A DNA stretch of 12,270 bases from Planctomicrobium piriforme (GTDB lineage: Bacteria > Planctomycetota > Planctomycetia > Pirellulales > PNKZ01): assembly GCA_945877965.1 (NCBI GenBank), contig CAMCTH010000077.1, forward strand, positions 1-12,270, written 5' to 3'. Every line of letters begins with the position of its first letter. The first letter of the stretch is position 1. The translations under genes and the position numbers were made by a program. Shown piece after piece: positions 1-6,563 of the stretch. The notes beneath the pieces are model-generated. The model saw only the letters and a program-made list of their open reading frames with translations. It did not search any database and had not been told where the DNA came from.

Positions 1-1299
1 GACGCCGTAGTTCGCTAAGAAATCGGTGTACCCGTTGACCTTCAAGATGCCGCCGACAGTCTTGGCCCAGATCGAGAACGGATGCTTGACGTCGTCATCC
101 AGCGGCTGGCCTGCTTCCCTCCACTTCTCGATCATGCCGTAGAGTTCAGACGCGATCTTCTCCTTGTTAGCGGGAAGAAACTCTTCTTTGGGATTGCCGA
201 TCGGCGATTGCCGCTCGGCGACGTTGCCGACCGGGTTCAGATGAATTGGCAAAGCCCGGTTCATGATGTCTTCGCTTACCGTGCCGAAATTGGTTGAGAT
301 CGCCACGACATAGCTATTGCGAACTCGTAGCGGCGGACCTTTTGATCCTGTCGAAAACAATTGTGGCTCGGGATCAGTCGCAAATCGTTCCAAAAAAGCC
401 GAAGCGATTTGCTCGCCATGACCATCGACGCGGGCATTCCCAACGACCACGACAGCGACCTCGGGATTTGCCTTGACCGCATCTACGAAACTTCGCTCCA
501 CGGCCCAGTCTGCCGGTTGATATGCAATCTCTACCGACCGATGCAGGCCGGTAGCGAACATGATGACGGTGTCCTTGCCCGCATGGCTCTTGGAAGCCGT
601 CACCAAGATGACGGGCTTGCCGCCAGGCCAGTGGTTCCAGAGTTGGACCGTCAGTAATGCCGCGACGGCATTGGTTCGATCCGCCTTCGTCGCAAAAGCC
701 ATCACGTCGAGGAACGAGGTGATGGTTTCGAGGCCCCACGAGATCTCCGGATCTTTGCCGACGTAAACGACCCGATGGTCAGGTCCGCCATTGTTGAACC
801 CCGGTTGCGTAATCGAGAAACCCGGCAGATGCATCGGCACACGGGAGATACGGTCCAGTTTGATAAACTCATCCAGGAACGAGTTGCTCTTGAGCATCGC
901 ATTCAAATGTGACGCACTGATTACCGTTCCCGATGCTTTGCCGTTTTTGATGACCATGACGTCTACATTGTCAATGATCACCGGTAGAAGATCCGGCCCT
1001 CGCGTGATCGTCACATGCTTGCCATCGGGCAGCAGCAAGAGCATTCCACTTCCGTACTGCGGACTGCGAAACAGAACCCCGCATTGAGCGAGCCGTTCGC
1101 CGAGAGCCGCGTAGTTCTCACTCGTCGGTCGATCCTCGTTCCAGATGAATTCGCGTGACGAATTCTGACCCGTTTGCTTCTCACTTGCTGGAACGGTTTC
1201 TTCGTTCAAGCGTCCCTGCTGCGGGACGCATACTTGGCCTTTCAGGCCATTCTTCTTCCTCTTCGCATTTGCTGACTGGGCAGTGCCGCTTTTCGGCAT
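1..1299 (-). CDS. P-loop ATPase, primase/helicase-like (3' end beyond window)
   Basis: The minus-strand reading frame is open from 1299 to the left edge (433 codons, no stop), so the C-terminus is missing. The start at 1299 is chosen because AAAGGAG lies about 8 nt upstream; an in-frame ATG at 1395 has no comparable site. Residues 1-60 are polar and low in complexity. A P-loop-like motif, ASKSHAGKDT, spans residues 235-244. It is followed by a hydrophobic strand VVVVGN (283-288) in the Walker B position, then STN (335-337) and an NR pair (347-348), which resemble the sensor and arginine-finger region of SF3-like or plasmid/phage primase ATPases. Those families usually have Asp before the Asn in 'Walker B'; here it is Gly. 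The likely role is an NTP-driven step in replication of a mobile element. The family is inferred from motif order only. It is transcribed divergently from the regulator at 1537. Confidence 0.8.
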   Translation of the reverse strand, partial: MPKSGTAQSANAKRKKNGLKGQVCVPQQGRLNEETVPASEKQTGQNSSREFIWNEDRPTSENYAALGERLAQCGVLFRSPQYGSGMLLLLPDGKHVTITRGPDLLPVIIDNVDVMVIKNGKASGTVISASHLNAMLKSNSFLDEFIKLDRISRVPMHLPGFSITQPGFNNGGPDHRVVYVGKDPEISWGLETITSFLDVMAFATKADRTNAVAALLTVQLWNHWPGGKPVILVTASKSHAGKDTVIMFATGLHRSVEIAYQPADWAVERSFVDAVKANPEVAVVVVGNARVDGHGEQIASAFLERFATDPEPQLFSTGSKGPPLRVRNSYVVAISTNFGTVSEDIMNRALPIHLNPVGNVAERQSPIGNPKEEFLPANKEKIASELYGMIEKWREAGQPLDDDVKHPFSIWAKTVGGILKVNGYTDFLANYGV

Positions 1300-1366
1300 G
1301 CAGTTTCTCCTTTCGAGCGGTTTGGTAAGCCGCTGAGAAAAAAGGGACTTCCGCCGTGGCAAATCG

Positions 1367-1382
1367 TCGCACTCCGGTGCGT
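1367..1382. repeat. Inverted repeat TCGCA-N6-TGCG, copy 2 (operator candidate)
   Basis: TCGCACTCCGGTGCGT has the same arm sequence and spacing as copy 1 except for the outermost base. Its centre is 87 bp from copy 1 and it lies just downstream of TTGACG on the minus strand. Confidence 0.55.
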
Positions 1383-1389
1383 TCGTCAA
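1367..1389 (-). promoter_or_regulatory. Putative leftward promoter with operator for the ATPase gene
   Basis: On the minus strand TTGACG (1389-1384) matches a -35 box. The stretch behind it contains the inverted repeat CGCAC-N4-GTGCG (1368-1381). The expected -10 position (around CGATTT) is a poor match to TATAAT, so the promoter call rests mainly on the mirror-image layout with the rightward promoter. Confidence 0.4.
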
Positions 1390-1447
1390 ACTCATGACTT
1401 GATTCTCCACGGCTTCTTCTGGTTGGGCCCGGCGAGGTCCAAAACGC

Positions 1448-1475
1448 TTGACTTCGCAAGGAACTGCGACATACT
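1448..1475 (+). promoter_or_regulatory. Putative sigma70-type promoter of the XRE regulator
   Basis: TTGACT (1448-1453) and CATACT (1470-1475) are 16 nt apart, giving 5/6 and 4/6 matches to the consensus. Transcription would start near 1482, about 55 nt before the regulator start at 1537. The spacer is almost filled by the inverted repeat TCGCA-N6-TGCGA (1454-1469), so a bound repressor would block RNA polymerase. Autoregulation is an inference. Confidence 0.55.
1454..1469. repeat. Inverted repeat TCGCA-N6-TGCGA, copy 1 (operator candidate)
   Basis: Perfect 5-bp arms with a 6-nt spacer lie between the -35 and -10 boxes of the rightward promoter. The arms CGCA/TGCG and the 6-nt spacing are shared with the copy at 1367-1382. 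Confidence 0.6.
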
Positions 1476-1536
1476 AACAAAGTCGTTCCAGTCTTTCCAG
1501 AATAGAACACAACTATTTCCCGTAGGAGGACCGGCC

Positions 1537-2400
1537 ATGCCCGCCGGACGAAAGCCAAAGAAACCGCCGAAAAACGTCGCCGATCATTCGACGGCTGCGG
1601 GACGGGTGTGCTGGCTACTGGAAACCCGCTTTAAGGGAAATCGCCGGGCACTCGCCGAAGCAGCGGGCGTTTCGCACACCGCGATCATCAACGTCGCCAA
1701 CGGTAAGCAGCCGGGTCGGCGTCTAATGGAGGCGATGACCACGAATCTCAAGATCAGCCCGGCATGGTTGCTGAACGGTGAAGGTGAACCGTTTACCGAG
1801 CGGCAAAAGCAAAGCGGCGTACCGATCGCTCGCAAGATGTTGCCCGGAGCACCTGTGGATTTCTCCGATCACTTGCTCGGCGATTGGATCGACGATGCCG
1901 CAACGCTCTTCATGCCGTCACAGTACTGGCTGTTGCTGACGAAAGAACAGCCGATCCTACGCGATCAGAAGCGAGGCTTTCGAGCGGGCGACTTGTTGCT
2001 GCTGGAAACCGATCGCACGAAGTTCCCCCGAGAAAGTCATCTCGATAACCAGTTGTGCGTCGTTCGCTTCCATCAGCACGGTACGGAAACGCATAAGCTC
2101 GGCGTCGTGACTTTCACTCCGGGCATCGAGCAAGAGGGACCGCAACGGCTGGAGATGGATTGCTTTGAACAGGATGCTGATCCGGCCACGGTCGCGGTCG
2201 AGCAGGTCTACCGACATTTTAATGACGGTCGCATCGTTCATTTCAAAAGAGAACTCAGAGCCGTCCCGCATCGTGGGCAGGTGCGGCACGTGTCGATAGA
2301 TCCGCACGATCTCGAACCGGCTTTACCACAAATTCGCTACTCGGACATCGTGTCCGTCTGGCTGCAACATCTACGACGCCCGGTGAGCACGCTGCTGTAG
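1537..2400 (+). CDS. XRE-type HTH regulator with S24/LexA-like C-terminal domain
   Basis: The 287-residue protein starts at ATG 1537, which has AGGAGG (1524-1529) 7 nt upstream; the longer in-frame opening lacks a ribosome site. Residues about 23-84 form a lambda-repressor-like HTH domain, with the recognition part near LAEAAGVSHTAIINVANGKQ (39-58) and the WLLNGEGEP ending typical of phage CI-like repressors. Residues 126-165 (YWLLLTKEQPI ... GDLLLLETD) follow the pattern of S24/LexA C-terminal domains. The SM pair normally found at the cleavage serine is replaced by TKEQP, so self-cleavage is doubtful and the domain may serve only for dimerisation. The gene lies directly behind two copies of an inverted repeat in divergent promoters, so it is the likely repressor of this region. 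The unknown gene at 2434 follows after 33 nt, suggesting one transcript. Confidence 0.88.
   Translation: MPAGRKPKKPPKNVADHSTAAGRVCWLLETRFKGNRRALAEAAGVSHTAIINVANGKQPGRRLMEAMTTNLKISPAWLLNGEGEPFTERQKQSGVPIARKMLPGAPVDFSDHLLGDWIDDAATLFMPSQYWLLLTKEQPILRDQKRGFRAGDLLLLETDRTKFPRESHLDNQLCVVRFHQHGTETHKLGVVTFTPGIEQEGPQRLEMDCFEQDADPATVAVEQVYRHFNDGRIVHFKRELRAVPHRGQVRHVSIDPHDLEPALPQIRYSDIVSVWLQHLRRPVSTLL
2342..2356. repeat. Palindrome CGGACA-N3-TGTCCG, copy 1
   Basis: CGGACATCGTGTCCG lies inside the 3' part of the regulator gene. The same 6-bp arms with a 3-nt spacer recur at 4674-4688 and 6838-6852. The codon phase here differs from the copy in the RT gene, so a shared peptide motif does not explain it. 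Confidence 0.75.
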
Positions 2401-2433
2401 CGAACGTGCGTCTTGCCCTTGGGAGGGAAAAGT

Positions 2434-3252
2434 ATGACTGTGATGACTAAAAAGGAACTCCCCCGTGAGCTTCCTGAACGCAAGGCGTTGCATAAAGCGG
2501 CTCGCAATTTGCGAGAAATCCTGTGCGGACCGACCAAGAAACGACTGAGCGTGTGGCGACCTGCCGATATTCTTCCGTCAACGGCCGTTTGTTTTTCGTC
2601 GCCAAGTACCGTCATCAAACCAACGCGGTACACGATTGAAAATCCGCTGAGCAACTTCAATCTTCGCGTGGCCGATATTGCGTGTGCCGTCCCCACAATG
2701 ACCGATGCCCTGCGAATCGCCGGATTATCGGAGGGCGACTTCAAGTGCTGGGAACTACACCGGCAACGGGCGGGCGAAGTTCGCGACAAACCTGATGTTC
2801 CGCCTAAAACCGGTGAGCACTGCTACGTCTTCGCTCAAGGCTATGCGGGGGACTATTCGGAATACGAGTTTTGGTCTCACGAGGATGAATGCCGTCGGCG
2901 GCTAAACGAAGCAGAGTCGCTCATTGAGCGGCTCGGGAAGGTCGTGAACCGCATCATGCAGACGGTCAGTCCCGAAGCCGTGCTGGAACGGCTTTATATT
3001 TCCGATGATCGCACCGTCGTCATTTTTGACGACGTAAAGTATGAAGGCCTCACACATAACCAAGCCGTTCTTCTTGCTTGTTATCGGGAAGGCGAAGGGG
3101 ATTGGGTTCCAACGAGTAAGACGGCAAAGGAGATCAAGCCTCAACTTACCCTTGAGTTTTTCGGGATAAATCATCGACGACTGGTCCACTTGATTGATGT
3201 AAAAAAAGGCTTTGGCGGGCGAATTATTCTCCCGATGCCCGCTGTAAAGTAA
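2434..3252 (+). CDS. Unknown protein, 272 aa
   Basis: I do not recognise this protein. ATG 2434 is preceded by GGGAGG with a 7-nt spacing, and this decides the start over a TTG 21 nt upstream. The N-terminal 45 residues are basic. The middle (about residues 130-185) is rich in aromatic and acidic residues and contains a predicted helix, ECRRRLNEAESLIERLGKVV. The last 80 residues (NQAVLLACYREGEGDWVP ... GGRIIL) could be a small winged-helix-like fold, but this is only a secondary-structure impression. There is no signal peptide or membrane segment. It lies 33 nt behind the XRE regulator in the same orientation and is followed by a hairpin-rich gap, so it may share the regulator's transcript. 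Codon use is like that of the neighbours. Confidence 0.8.
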   Translation: MTVMTKKELPRELPERKALHKAARNLREILCGPTKKRLSVWRPADILPSTAVCFSSPSTVIKPTRYTIENPLSNFNLRVADIACAVPTMTDALRIAGLSEGDFKCWELHRQRAGEVRDKPDVPPKTGEHCYVFAQGYAGDYSEYEFWSHEDECRRRLNEAESLIERLGKVVNRIMQTVSPEAVLERLYISDDRTVVIFDDVKYEGLTHNQAVLLACYREGEGDWVPTSKTAKEIKPQLTLEFFGINHRRLVHLIDVKKGFGGRIILPMPAVK

Positions 3253-3439
3253 GCGGTCTCTCCGACGACTCCTCGATAGTCGAGAATGTCATTTAGCTTA
3301 TCCATCTGAATTGCAGATCATTGGCGTGCCGTAGTGATTCATCACGAACGCACGCTGATTCTGCGAGCCCTCCGAACCGGGCTCGGCCGACTCCCGCGTG
3401 TTGTTCGTGTGCGAATGCGAACCCGCCAAGGAGTTGTTT
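3253..3439 (+). promoter_or_regulatory. Hairpin-rich leader between the unknown gene and the DUF1580-type gene
   Basis: These 187 nt contain a series of perfect inverted repeats: CTCGA-TAG-TCGAG (3272-3284), ATCTG-N5-CAGAT (3304-3318), GCGTGC/GCACGC (3324-3329 with 3350-3355) enclosing GTGAT-TC-ATCAC (3334-3345), CGAGCCC-N8-GGGCTCG (3364-3385), and GTTCG/CGAAC (3403-3407 with 3418-3422) just before the ribosome site. None ends in a T run, so an ordinary intrinsic terminator is not evident. A structured 5' leader or protein-binding region is the best reading. Confidence 0.4.
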
Positions 3440-3748
3440 ATGTTGCCCAATTCGTTCGATGAGCGATTCTCGCTCAATGAAGTATCCAAAAATCTGAGAG
3501 TCCATATCGCCACGGTATGGCGATGGACGCTCAGCGGCGTCAAAGGTCGAAAGCTGCGGACCGTTCTGGTCGGTGGACGCCGTTTCGTGCTCCAGTCAGA
3601 CCTGGCGAAGTTCTTGGCCCCGGAAGAGCCGCACAGTCCCGCCCCGGATCGTGATCGCCGGGCCGACATCGCCGGTCGCCTGCTCGACGCTCAGGGCGTG
3701 CGTGCCAAAGCAGCACCCAAGTCCTGTTCTCCCAAACAAGCGTCGTAG
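3440..3748 (+). CDS. DUF1580-type / excisionase-like helix-turn-helix protein
   Basis: The 102-residue protein starts at ATG 3440, which has AAGGAG 6 nt upstream. The first 60 residues carry a MerR/excisionase-like winged HTH: FSLNEVSKNLRVHIATVWRW followed by SGVKGRKLRTVLVGGRRFV and a helix DLAKFLA. This pattern (xxVxRW..xGxxGxxLxxxxxGGRR) matches the DUF1580 family known from planctomycetes. The C-terminal 40 residues are proline- and basic-rich and probably disordered. In mobile elements such small proteins act as recombination directionality factors or local regulators, but no integrase is present here, so the role stays open. It lies 45 nt before the ParB-like gene in the same orientation, and a structured leader precedes it. 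Confidence 0.85.
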   Translation: MLPNSFDERFSLNEVSKNLRVHIATVWRWTLSGVKGRKLRTVLVGGRRFVLQSDLAKFLAPEEPHSPAPDRDRRADIAGRLLDAQGVRAKAAPKSCSPKQAS

Positions 3749-3793
3749 CGGACTCAGCGACCTTACGTAGGCAGCACATTAATCGAGGACGCA

Positions 3794-4666
3794 ATGAAAT
3801 CGGATCAAAACCCAAACACCGCACCGAAGACCGCCACAGTCAGGAAAGTTGAGTTGGTCAAACTGAAGCCGCATCCGCTTCAGGCACAGATTTTCGGCGA
3901 TCTGCCCGAGCACGAGTCACAAGCCCTGGCCGACGACATTCAACGCAACGGTCTCCGCCAGCAAATCGAAGTGCTCGCCGATGGCACGATCCTCAAGGGG
4001 CACCAACGGGTACGGGCATTGATACGTATCGGCAAGACCGTCTGCGACGTGCTCATTCGCTACGACTTGGTAGGAGCCGACGACGTCGTGATCGAACGTG
4101 AGTTCCTAGAAGACAATCAACACCGTCGTCAGCTCACGCCGCTAGCCAAGGCTCGTGTCGCCGTGCGGTTGCTGGAAATCAAAGACGGTAAATCCCAAGG
4201 CAGTCTGCTACGTCGTCCCAACGAAGAGACCCGCGATCGCGTCGGCAAAGTGATCGGGATGAGCGGTCGCAATCTCAGCCGCTATTTGCTAGTCCTCGCT
4301 GCACCGCGGGAAATTCAACGAGCCTTCGAGGCCAATCAACTCTCGCTCGTTACGGCGGGCAAGGTGGCTCTGCTCAGTTCCAAAGTTCAACAACAGATCG
4401 CCAAGCGAATCGGTGAAGGGGAATCGGCCAAGCACGTCGTCGCCGCATACCTACCCCAGCCCGTAGCACGTCACGTCAAGCCGCGTGATGCTCTGAATGC
4501 TTTCGTCAAAGGCCTTTGTCGCGGAGTGAATGACTTAGCCGAGCGGGTGGATGAAATCCCAGCACAGGCTGTCGTGGCAAAAGCCAAAGACCTCCGTGAA
4601 GCTCGCAAGCTGATTCGGGCCTTGTTGGACCTCCACAAGCAAGCCATCGGTCCTGAACCTCAATAG
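3794..4666 (+). CDS. ParB/RepB/Spo0J-like protein
   Basis: The 290-residue protein starts at ATG 3794 with GAGGA just upstream. Residues about 18-110 form the ParB N-terminal domain. DGTILKGHQRVRA (63-75) corresponds to the nucleotide-binding loop, which in chromosomal ParB reads GERRxRA; here it is GHQRVRA, as in the more distant ParB-like branch. EDNQHRRQLTPLAKARVAV (106-124) matches the ENxQRxxLxPxxxA block. Residues 145-200 (GKVIGMSGRNLSRYLLVL ... LVTAGKVALLS) form the ParB/KorB-type HTH that binds DNA. No ParA ATPase is encoded in the window. A long palindrome begins 3 nt after the stop and contains one of three copies of CGGACA-N3-TGTCCG, so this protein is a candidate binder of that motif. 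The role could be partition or transcription control. Confidence 0.9.
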   Translation: MKSDQNPNTAPKTATVRKVELVKLKPHPLQAQIFGDLPEHESQALADDIQRNGLRQQIEVLADGTILKGHQRVRALIRIGKTVCDVLIRYDLVGADDVVIEREFLEDNQHRRQLTPLAKARVAVRLLEIKDGKSQGSLLRRPNEETRDRVGKVIGMSGRNLSRYLLVLAAPREIQRAFEANQLSLVTAGKVALLSSKVQQQIAKRIGEGESAKHVVAAYLPQPVARHVKPRDALNAFVKGLCRGVNDLAERVDEIPAQAVVAKAKDLREARKLIRALLDLHKQAIGPEPQ

Positions 4667-4669
4667 CAG

Positions 4670-4692
4670 TTGCCGGACACCGTGTCCGGCAA
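4670..4692. repeat. 23-bp palindrome behind the parB-like gene (contains CGGACA-N3-TGTCCG copy 2)
   Basis: The arms TTGCCGGACAC and GTGTCCGGCAA are perfect complements around one central base; as RNA this gives a 10-bp stem with a 3-nt loop. It starts 3 nt after the ParB-like stop codon. No T tract follows, so it is a weak terminator candidate. The core at 4674-4688 recurs at 2342 and 6838, which points to a DNA-binding site. Confidence 0.75.
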
Positions 4693-4755
4693 GCCAAACC
4701 GCTCAGTACCAAAACCACTTATCAAGTCAGACGTGTCCGCAGAGTGGATTGCATC

Positions 4756-6381
4756 ATGAATCACGACAACCTTCAAACCGTTCACAGTCGGTCCCAGCAC
4801 GGCAACGTGATTCACTTGCGGATCACCGCCGGGCATGACGCCATGCTTGAGCATCCCGTGCCGTCGTTGCAGCCGCTGCTCGAATACCGACGCAAGACGT
4901 TCGTGTCGGGCGGACCGACCGGTTACCGAGAACTGATCGAGACAGTATCTCTGTGCACCTTCGTCGGCGACACGTTGATCTTCGGGGCGGGCTTGGTACC
5001 GCGTGTCGTGCAGCACTTGGAGGCCGAGGGTTATCAGGTAGTCGTGGAAGATGATCGCCTGCAACTTCCCCGTCTGACAACCAACACGGCCCTCATGAAT
5101 GCGGTGGAGCAGCGTGAGCAAGAACTGCTGCAAGCCGTCCAACACAACCTGCTCGGTCAACTCGCCGTCCGCGACTTAGATGCCGCAATCGACGCCTGTG
5201 TGTTGGTGTGCCGGTTCTACTTCGATGCTACGGTGCTCGTCGTGGCACCCAATCGCAGACTTGCCACACGCATCGCAAGCGAACTGCAACTGCTGCTGAT
5301 GGAGCCCGTGGCGTTGTTCATGTCGGGCATCCCACGGCAGCAGTGCCGGATTACGGTGGCCGTGGGGCAAAGTATGCCGGATCGCGGTAAGTGGGACGTG
5401 TTGTTACTGCCGGTTGCTGAACAGACGCTCGGCAAAGAAGCACAGACCCGACTCGGAGGCAGGAATCTTTTCTTCCGACGTCGGTATGCGTTTGTGATCA
5501 CCCAGCGGCAGCACGACCGGCTAACACGAGTGTCACTGGAACAAATTGCCGGGCCGGTCATCTACGGTGCCGCACGACCGCGTGTGCCGGTGTTGTTCGC
5601 CATGTTGCCGGTACCGCAGTGCCACGTCGGCAAAGCCCGGACGGCGTTCACACAGAAACGAAAGCTGTACTGGCTAAACGACACACGGAACCGTCACGTC
5701 GCCACGGTCGCTGAGAACTTGGCGGTCAGAACCCACTGGGCGGTAAAGCAACTCTGCGGCCAACGTATCAGTCTGGCCAATCTGTGCGGCCAACAAGAAC
5801 TGCGGATCGCCGTCCTGGTTGAATCCGCTGAGCACGCTCGGGCACTGGCGAAGCTTTTGCCCGACTGGCGGCTCGCTACCTGGACACCTGAAGCCCGTCG
5901 TGGATTGCCGGAACAGGCTGACTCCCGCCACACGATCATGACGGCCATGTACGCCGCCAAGTTTGGGACGACGGCTCAGATCATCATCCGAGCGACGGGC
6001 ACCTCCGGGCCGTTGACGCTACGCGGCTTCCCACCGCGTACTGACACCGTACCGGACGGTACCTCGGTCTTGGTGATCGACTTCGACGATGCGTCTCATC
6101 CGATAGCAGCAAAACAAACCGTACACCGTGTTGACGAATACGAACGTCTGGGCCTGACGAAAGTCATAGGCCCACCGTTCGTGTCGTCGGCGTGGTTAAT
6201 TCCTGAGACTAGTAAGGCCAGACCTTCTCGTTCAGGTGGAGTCTGTGTAAACGGACTTATCGATCAGACCTTGGGTTTGATTCCGTCTCGATTGTCTGGG
6301 GAGACGCAGAAAGCCCAGATGACTTCTTTATCCGCTCAGTTATCTCCTAGTGAGACATCTGACCCGACAAGGATGTGCTGA
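4756..6381 (+). CDS. SF2-helicase-like protein lacking a Walker A motif
   Basis: The 541-residue protein starts at ATG 4756 (AGAGTGG 8 nt upstream); a GTG at 4744 is in frame but lacks a ribosome site. The layout suggests two RecA-like lobes. Lobe 1 has ATVLVVAPNRRLATRIASEL (motif Ia-like, 158-177), WDVLLLP (213-219) where the DExx box should be, and YAFVITQRQHDRLTR (244-258). Lobe 2 has LRIAVLVESAEHARALAKLLP (349-369, motif IV-like), IIIRATGTSGPL (409-420, motif V-like) and VLVIDFDD (438-445). Neither GKT nor DExH/D is present, so ATPase activity is doubtful. From about residue 481 (position 6196) codon use shifts to A/T-ending codons and the sequence overlaps the structured RNA candidate, so the last 60 residues may be an extension into non-coding DNA. 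It lies between the ParB-like gene and the RT and probably belongs to the same functional set. Confidence 0.82.
   Translation: MNHDNLQTVHSRSQHGNVIHLRITAGHDAMLEHPVPSLQPLLEYRRKTFVSGGPTGYRELIETVSLCTFVGDTLIFGAGLVPRVVQHLEAEGYQVVVEDDRLQLPRLTTNTALMNAVEQREQELLQAVQHNLLGQLAVRDLDAAIDACVLVCRFYFDATVLVVAPNRRLATRIASELQLLLMEPVALFMSGIPRQQCRITVAVGQSMPDRGKWDVLLLPVAEQTLGKEAQTRLGGRNLFFRRRYAFVITQRQHDRLTRVSLEQIAGPVIYGAARPRVPVLFAMLPVPQCHVGKARTAFTQKRKLYWLNDTRNRHVATVAENLAVRTHWAVKQLCGQRISLANLCGQQELRIAVLVESAEHARALAKLLPDWRLATWTPEARRGLPEQADSRHTIMTAMYAAKFGTTAQIIIRATGTSGPLTLRGFPPRTDTVPDGTSVLVIDFDDASHPIAAKQTVHRVDEYERLGLTKVIGPPFVSSAWLIPETSKARPSRSGGVCVNGLIDQTLGLIPSRLSGETQKAQMTSLSAQLSPSETSDPTRMC
6284..6319 (+). other. H-type pseudoknot candidate 1
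   Basis: Stem 1 pairs CGTCTC (6284-6289) with GAGACG (6301-6306). Stem 2 pairs TCTGGG (6295-6300), lying in the stem 1 loop, with CCCAGA (6314-6319). The connecting loops are 5, 0 and 7 nt, which is a standard coaxially stacked geometry. Each stem is 6 bp of Watson-Crick pairs. Confidence 0.4.
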
Positions 6382-6390
6382 TGACTTGTC
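6355..6390 (+). other. H-type pseudoknot candidate 2
   Basis: Stem 1 pairs ACATC (6355-6359) with GATGT (6372-6376). Stem 2 pairs GACAAG (6366-6371) with CTTGTC (6385-6390). The loops are 6, 0 and 8 nt, close to candidate 1, and the element lies 35 nt further on and spans the same 36 nt. Confidence 0.38.
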
Positions 6391-6482
6391 CCTACGGTAC
6401 GAGTACAGGCAGTTAGATCTCCTGGATAGGTTCTGGAAGACAGCTCTAGCTGTTGTAGGAGTAGTGGATGGGCCGGGACATT

Positions 6483-6563
6483 GGCTCCGCCGAATGTCAG
6501 CGTTTTTTCTGGATCGTAGTAGTAGGTGGCGGAGCCGTGGGGATGCCGTGTGCGTCCCCACGG
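6483..6563 (+). other. Two abutting 9-bp hairpins just upstream of the RT gene
   Basis: GGCTCCGCC (6483-6491) pairs perfectly with GGCGGAGCC (6528-6536) around a 36-nt loop that includes TTTTTT (6503-6508). CCGTGGGGA (6535-6543) pairs perfectly with TCCCCACGG (6555-6563) around an 11-nt loop. The stems share two bases (6535-6536), so they can stack or exchange. The second hairpin ends 29 nt before the RT start codon. Confidence 0.6.

Noticed and set aside
1181..1558. Alternative minus-strand reading frame over the promoter region
   Set aside because: It lies across the ATPase start and both promoters, has no ribosome site and low-complexity content; the ATPase frame is far better supported.
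3364..3385. tRNA T-arm or tRNA-end attachment site
   Set aside because: The stem has 7 bp with an 8-nt loop, the loop does not match TTCRANY on either strand, and no acceptor or anticodon arm is present.
4670..4692. Canonical parS site
   Set aside because: It does not match the chromosomal parS consensus TGTTTCACGTGAAACA; any centromere role would be element-specific.
4733..4738. Fourth copy of the CGGACA-N3-TGTCCG site
   Set aside because: Only the TGTCCG half is present; the left arm does not match.
6503..6508. Intrinsic terminator at the T6 run
   Set aside because: The only stem directly before it is 3 bp; the T run instead lies inside the loop of the 9-bp stem.
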